A stretch of DNA of 18,676 nt from NCBI GenBank assembly GCA_902470915.1, contig CABRIB010000033.1, positions 1-18,676 on the forward strand. Reading direction: 5' to 3'. The notes beneath the pieces were generated by a model. That model was given only the letters and a program-made list of their open reading frames with translations. It had not been told where the DNA came from and ran no database searches. Source of the DNA: an uncultured Collinsella sp. GTDB lineage: Bacteria > Actinomycetota > Coriobacteriia > Coriobacteriales > Coriobacteriaceae. How positions within the stretch are numbered: position 1 is the stretch's first letter; each line of letters opens with the position of its first letter. The translations under genes were made by a program, and so were the position numbers. Shown in pieces: positions 15,165 to 18,676 of this stretch.

Positions 15165-15191
15165 TTTACTATTGCGCGCCCGTGCTATGCT
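15165..15191 (+). promoter_or_regulatory. Candidate promoter of fhs
   Basis: TGCTATGCT (15183-15191) is an extended -10, with TTTACT (15165-15170) as a -35 at a short 15-base spacing. It lies about 40 bases before the fhs ATG. The region 15088-15164 between ruvB and this site shows nothing else recognisable. Confidence 0.5.
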
Positions 15192-15231
15192 GAATTGGTC
15201 TTTTTCTCATTCGGTAACGAAAGGACCGCCC

Positions 15232-16899
15232 ATGCCTACTGACATCGAAATCGCACGTTCTGTCACGCCGCTGCCCATTACCGAGGTGGCCAAGAACGCC
15301 GGCGTCGACGTTAAGCACCTTATTCCGTACGGCTTCGACAAGGCTAAGGTCGACTATTCACTGCTCAACGAGCCGACTGATCACCAGGCCAAGCTCGTTC
15401 TCGTGACCGCTATCAACCCAACGCCTGCGGGCGAGGGCAAGACCACCACGACCATCGGTCTGGCCGATGGCCTGCGTCGCCGCGGCGTCAAGAGCGCCGT
15501 GGCCCTGCGCGAGCCTTCGCTCGGCCCCGTCTTTGGCGTTAAGGGCGGTGCTGCCGGTGGCGGCTGGGCTCAGGTGATCCCCATGGAGGACATCAACCTG
15601 CACTTTACCGGCGACTTCCACGCTATCGGTGCTGCCAACAACCTGCTGGCCGCCATGCTTGATAACCACATCCAGCAGGGCAACCAGCTCGGTATTGACG
15701 TTAAGCGCATCACTTGGAAGCGCGTCGTCGATATGAACGACCGTCAGCTGCGCCACGTCATCGACGGCATTGGCGGTAAGGCCCAGGGCGTGCCGCGCGA
15801 GGATGGCTTCGATATCACCGTCGCCTCCGAGGTCATGGCAATCCTGTGCCTGTCTACGAGCATCAGCGACCTCAAGGAACGCTTGGGTGAGATTGTCGTC
15901 GGCTACAGCTTTGCCGGCGAGCCCGTCCGCGCACGCGACCTTAAGGCCCAGGGAGCTATGGCCGCACTACTCAAGGATGCGCTCAAGCCCAATCTGGTGC
16001 AGACGCTCGAGGGTACGCCCGCGTTTGTCCACGGCGGTCCCTTCGCAAATATCGCCCACGGCTGCAACTCCATCATGGCCACGCGTATGGCTATGCGTTT
16101 TGGCGATGTCGCCATTACCGAGGCCGGCTTCGGCGCCGATCTGGGTGCCGAGAAGTTCCTCGACATCAAGTGCCGCATGACGGGCGTTCGCCCCAGCGCC
16201 GTCGTGGTCGTCGCGACCGCTCGTGCGCTGAAGTACAACGGTGGCATCGCCAAGGCCGACCTCAACGAGGAGAACCTCGAGGCACTCAAGGCCGGCATGC
16301 CCAACCTGCTGCGTCACGTCGACAACATCCAGAACGTTTATGGTCTGCCCTGCGTAGTCGCCATCAACCGTTTCCCGACGGACACCGAGGCTGAGCTTGC
16401 GCTTATCGAGTCCGAGTGTCAGAAGCTCGGCGTCAACGTTAAGCTTTCCGAGGTCTGGGCCAAGGGCGGCGAGGGCGCGCTCGACCTGGCCGATGAGGTC
16501 ATGCGTCTGATTGAGCAGCCGAGCGAGCTCAAGTTTGCCTACGAGGACGGCGCCGATGTTGCCGATGCCCTCGAGGCCGTCGCCACCAAGGTTTACCGTG
16601 CCGACGGCGTCGACTTTACGCCGGCTGCCAAGCGTCAGCTCGCCGAGCTGCGCGAGAACGGCTTTGGCAACCTGCCGGTGTGCGTCGCCAAGACGCAGTA
16701 CAGCTTTAGCGACAACGCCAAGGCCCTGGGCGCTCCCGAGAACTTCCGCATCACCGTGCGTGAGCTCAAGGTTTCCGCCGGTGCCCACTTTGTGGTCGCG
16801 CTGACTGGCAGCGTTCTGACCATGCCGGGTCTGCCCAAGGTGCCCGCAGCAGAGAACATCGACGTCGACAACGACGGCAACATCACCGGCCTGTTTTAA
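15232..16899 (+). CDS. fhs: Formate-tetrahydrofolate ligase
   Basis: This enzyme joins formate to tetrahydrofolate using ATP, giving 10-formyl-tetrahydrofolate for purine and formyl-methionine synthesis and, in acetogens, for the methyl branch of carbon fixation. The protein has 555 residues, the normal size. The family N-terminus is IEIARSVTPLPITEVAKNAGV, the ATP loop is TPAGEGKTT at 64-72 (Lys70), and conserved blocks include LREPSLGPVFGVKGGAAGGG and HGGPFANIAHGCNS. The start is ATG 15232, six bases after GAAAGGA (15219-15225); the in-frame ATG at 15157 lies before the promoter candidate. It has its own promoter and a strong terminator, so it is probably a single-gene unit. Confidence 0.98.
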   Translation: MPTDIEIARSVTPLPITEVAKNAGVDVKHLIPYGFDKAKVDYSLLNEPTDHQAKLVLVTAINPTPAGEGKTTTTIGLADGLRRRGVKSAVALREPSLGPVFGVKGGAAGGGWAQVIPMEDINLHFTGDFHAIGAANNLLAAMLDNHIQQGNQLGIDVKRITWKRVVDMNDRQLRHVIDGIGGKAQGVPREDGFDITVASEVMAILCLSTSISDLKERLGEIVVGYSFAGEPVRARDLKAQGAMAALLKDALKPNLVQTLEGTPAFVHGGPFANIAHGCNSIMATRMAMRFGDVAITEAGFGADLGAEKFLDIKCRMTGVRPSAVVVVATARALKYNGGIAKADLNEENLEALKAGMPNLLRHVDNIQNVYGLPCVVAINRFPTDTEAELALIESECQKLGVNVKLSEVWAKGGEGALDLADEVMRLIEQPSELKFAYEDGADVADALEAVATKVYRADGVDFTPAAKRQLAELRENGFGNLPVCVAKTQYSFSDNAKALGAPENFRITVRELKVSAGAHFVVALTGSVLTMPGLPKVPAAENIDVDNDGNITGLF

Positions 16900-16924
16900 G
16901 CCTGCTGTCCATAGCTGCTAGCCC

Positions 16925-16960
16925 GCCCCGCCGCGCCCACAAGGCGCGGCGGGGCTTTTT
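16925..16960 (+). terminator. Strong intrinsic terminator of fhs
   Basis: A perfect 13-bp GC stem (GCCCCGCCGCGCC at 16925-16937 with its complement at 16943-16955), a five-base loop and TTTTT (16956-16960). Confidence 0.95.
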
Positions 16961-16970
16961 GATCCTTAGG

Positions 16971-17033
16971 CCCGCGCATGTCTTGTAGATACCGACGGAC
17001 TCTGCCCGTCATAGGCTTTTGCGCGGGTAGAAT
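16971..17033 (+). promoter_or_regulatory. Nested inverted repeats ending at a -10 element
   Basis: CCCGCGCA (16971-16978) is complementary to TGCGCGGG (17020-17027), and GACGG/CCGTC (16994-16998, 17006-17010) nests inside. A -10-like TAGAAT (17028-17033) follows at once, 46 bases before the ATG at 17079. No -35 is clear. The repeat could be an operator for the downstream gene. Confidence 0.4.
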
Positions 17034-17078
17034 GCATGGATAACTTGAGGCTCACGCGCGACGGAAAGGAATCGTTGC

Positions 17079-18068
17079 ATGGATCAGGACAAGACAACCG
17101 TGATGGGCGGCTACGGTTCCGCGCAGGCTGGCGATAGCGCCGATGCGACCCGCGTTGTTCCCAACCCCGGTTATACCGACCCCGCCGCGACGCAGCCTTC
17201 TACCGAGCCCACCCGGGTTATGGGCTATGGCGACACGGTGCAGGATCCTTACGCTGCATCTTCGCAAGGCCCTTATGGCAACGCAGCTCCGGATCCGTTT
17301 GATTACGCGCCGCAGGATTCTTATGCTGCCTCGACGCCGAATCCCTATGATGACCTGCCGCAGAATCCCATTCCGCAGCCTCAGCAGACGACGTATTTGC
17401 CTCGCACGGCTCAGCCTCGTTACGAGTCGCGCGAGCCGTATCGCGAGTACCCCAAGTCGATTCCGCAATATGGCGAGGACGAGGAGAAGAGGCCGTCGCG
17501 TTCGTCGAGCGTGATCAAGAAGATCCTCATCGTGCTGGCGATCTTCTTTGCGCTGTCGGTTGTGTTTGCCATCGTGTCGGGCATGCTCAACAAGCGGGGG
17601 AGCTCAACGGCCGATACCGCTGCCGAGCAAACCGAGTCCGCCTCGTCTAGCACCGTCGATTTGAGCGATGTCCCGGGGCAGTACTGGTCCAACGCCAAGA
17701 AGCTTCTCAAGTCGCGCGGCGCCGATCTTTCGAATGCCGTGGTCCTGACCGATGATGGCTCAACGCCCGTCGTCGATGCCAACTGGGTCGTTACTTCTGC
17801 CTACTATAACGACAACGGCAACCTCGAAATTCAACTCACGCACAAGAACAGCTCGGGCAACTCGTCCGACGGCCAAAGCGGTACCGACAGCTCGAGCTCC
17901 AATACGCTGGAGGACTTGAGCAACAAGGCACAGGAGTTGGGAGACAAGGCGCAAGAGCTGGGCGATACGGCCCAGAACCTGGGCGACACCGCGCAGAACT
18001 TGGGCGACATGGCGACGGATGCCTGGAACGCCCTGCAAAACGGCATCTCGGGCGCGCAGGGAAACTAG
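17079..18068 (+). CDS. Single-pass membrane protein with PASTA-like outer domain and heptad-repeat tail
   Basis: A 329-residue protein that I cannot name. Residues 1-144 are probably cytosolic, rich in Pro, Tyr, Asp and Gln, with three Thr-x-Val motifs: TTVMG (6-10), TRVV (24-27) and TRVMG (45-49). A basic cluster (VIKK) precedes one membrane helix at about 149-172. Outside lies a Ser/Thr linker, then about 195-255, where DVPGQYWSNAKKLLKSRGADLSN and the later NWVVTSAY resemble one PASTA repeat, the cell-wall-sensing module of Ser/Thr kinases. A Ser-rich linker leads to four heptads at 283-310. The N-terminal Thr motifs look like phospho-threonine sites read by FHA domains, which would fit a kinase-signalling partner; that is inference. 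The start follows GGAAAGGA (17063-17070) by eight bases. Confidence 0.75.
   Translation: MDQDKTTVMGGYGSAQAGDSADATRVVPNPGYTDPAATQPSTEPTRVMGYGDTVQDPYAASSQGPYGNAAPDPFDYAPQDSYAASTPNPYDDLPQNPIPQPQQTTYLPRTAQPRYESREPYREYPKSIPQYGEDEEKRPSRSSSVIKKILIVLAIFFALSVVFAIVSGMLNKRGSSTADTAAEQTESASSSTVDLSDVPGQYWSNAKKLLKSRGADLSNAVVLTDDGSTPVVDANWVVTSAYYNDNGNLEIQLTHKNSSGNSSDGQSGTDSSSSNTLEDLSNKAQELGDKAQELGDTAQNLGDTAQNLGDMATDAWNALQNGISGAQGN
17925..18008 (+). repeat. Four tandem 21-bp coding repeats (heptads)
   Basis: Four units of seven codons encode KAQELGD, KAQELGD, TAQNLGD, TAQNLGD, and a partial unit (MATDAWN) follows. Protein identity is high while third positions vary (GGA/GGC, CAG/CAA, TTG/CTG), so the repeat is older than a recent slippage event. 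The pattern suits an amphipathic helix or coiled coil. Confidence 0.9.
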
Positions 18069-18086
18069 CGGACGAGCGGAGCGGGG

Positions 18087-18628
18087 CTACAGCTGCTCTG
18101 CTGGACGGTCGGGCGAGCTAAAGCCCGAATCAAACGTGACGACGCATGAGACGTCGGGCCGGCGCTCGTGCACGATGCGCGTGACGAGCTCCAGCAGATC
18201 CTCGTCGGATATGTCAAAGCCGTCGGGACGCACAAGGTCAAACGAAACGAACCCGTCGTGCTCGTGCAGGTCGTGGATGGAGAGCGCGGGATCGATCTGC
18301 ATGACGCCGCGCTTGACCCAGCCGCGCAGGTCGTCGCCGGTTGTCGCGATGGGGTCGCAGTGCAGCGTGATATCGATGCCCATCTGGCGCTTGATGTCGT
18401 GCTCGATGGTGTCCAGAATCTCGTGGTGCTCAAATGCGTCGCCCTCGCCAGGCATCTCCACGTGGGCGCTGGCAAACTGACGACCGGGGCCGTAGTCGTG
18501 CACCATCAGGTCGTGTGTGCCCAAGACCTGTGGATAGGACATGATCTTGTCGCGGATTGCCTGGACGAGCTTGGGGTCGGGCGCTTGCCCCAGCAACGGG
18601 CTGATGGCGTCGCGCACTAGGCCCATGC
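18087..18628 (-). CDS. Cation diffusion facilitator transporter, C-terminal fragment (5' truncated)
   Basis: The gene enters from the right contig end on the minus strand, so only its last ~180 residues are present. The opening GLVRDAISPLLGQAPDP matches the end of the last membrane helix and the link to the cytosolic domain of CDF cation/proton antiporters (Zn, Mn, Fe or similar). The domain then reads VLGTHDLMVHDYGPGRQFASAHVEMP...HHEILDTIEHDIKRQMGIDITLHCDP, the ferredoxin-like metal-sensing dimer unit. A second, shorter copy of the same pattern follows (LSIHDLHEHDGFVSFDLVRP...VVTFDSG), an unusual tail. The ATG at 18626 is internal, not the real start. It converges on the preceding gene with only 18 bases between stops. 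The metal cannot be told from this part. Confidence 0.85.
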
Positions 18629-18676
18629 CTGTCTCTTATACACATCTCCGAGCCCACGAGACGGACTCCTACCTCG
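18629..18676. other. Nextera sequencing adapter (artefact)
   Basis: The reverse complement of the left-end adapter: mosaic end at 18629-18647, linker at 18648-18662, barcode GGACTCCT at 18663-18670, primer stub at 18671-18676. It differs from the left end at one base (C at 18672 where T is expected). Genomic sequence ends at 18628. Confidence 0.98.

Noticed and set aside
15157..15231. Upstream in-frame start for fhs
   Set aside because: It lies before the promoter candidate and has no ribosome site; ATG 15232 has GAAAGGA and the family N-terminus.
1..18676. 48-bp terminal inverted repeats, as of a composite transposon
   Set aside because: They are sequencing adapters containing the Tn5 mosaic end, barcode and primer stub, not a natural element.

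Overview
The window is one assembled contig whose two ends are not biological. The first 48 and last 48 bases are Illumina/Nextera transposon adapter, so only about 49-18628 is genomic. The two outermost genes are cut by the contig ends. The DNA is GC-rich with strong G/C third positions. The gene set (anaerobic-type superoxide reductase, formate-tetrahydrofolate ligase, an actinobacterial-type DnaE with an intact PHP site, a Gram-positive-type SOS box) suggests a gut anaerobe of the Coriobacteriia, perhaps Collinsella-like. That placement is inference from gene content and composition, not from a marker comparison.

Layout. 49-511: 3' end of a RecB/AddA-type nuclease. 648-1157: a small DUF3284-like protein. 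1158 to about 2600: a visibly AT-richer island with an MFS transporter (1261-2460) and possible gene debris on both sides. 2701-6504: dnaE, the replicative polymerase alpha subunit, with lineage-specific insertions. 6515-6647: a perfect 40-bp inverted repeat whose arms are themselves palindromic. 6666-10130: a SWIM-SNF2 helicase. 10296-10658: a superoxide reductase with a degenerate desulforedoxin domain, followed by a terminator. 10776-12761: a two-domain protein with the NadE architecture but without the catalytic residues of either domain. 12879-15087: the ruvC-ruvA-ruvB operon behind an SOS box. 15232-16899: fhs with its own promoter candidate and a strong terminator. 17079-18068: a single-pass membrane protein with a PASTA-like outer domain and a heptad-repeat tail. 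18087-18628 (minus strand): C-terminal part of a cation diffusion facilitator, convergent with the preceding gene.

Themes. Several genes belong to DNA replication, repair and recombination (AddA-like nuclease, DnaE, SNF2 helicase, RuvCAB). RuvC, RuvA and RuvB process Holliday junctions together and appear translationally coupled through TGATG overlaps. The rest are housekeeping or envelope genes.

The most unusual items are the NadE-like apparent pseudoenzyme, the 40-bp inverted-repeat element, the centre-less superoxide reductase and the duplicated cytosolic domain of the cation transporter. No RNA genes, CRISPR array, prophage or recognisable insertion sequence was seen. No intergenic stretch exceeds 300 bases.
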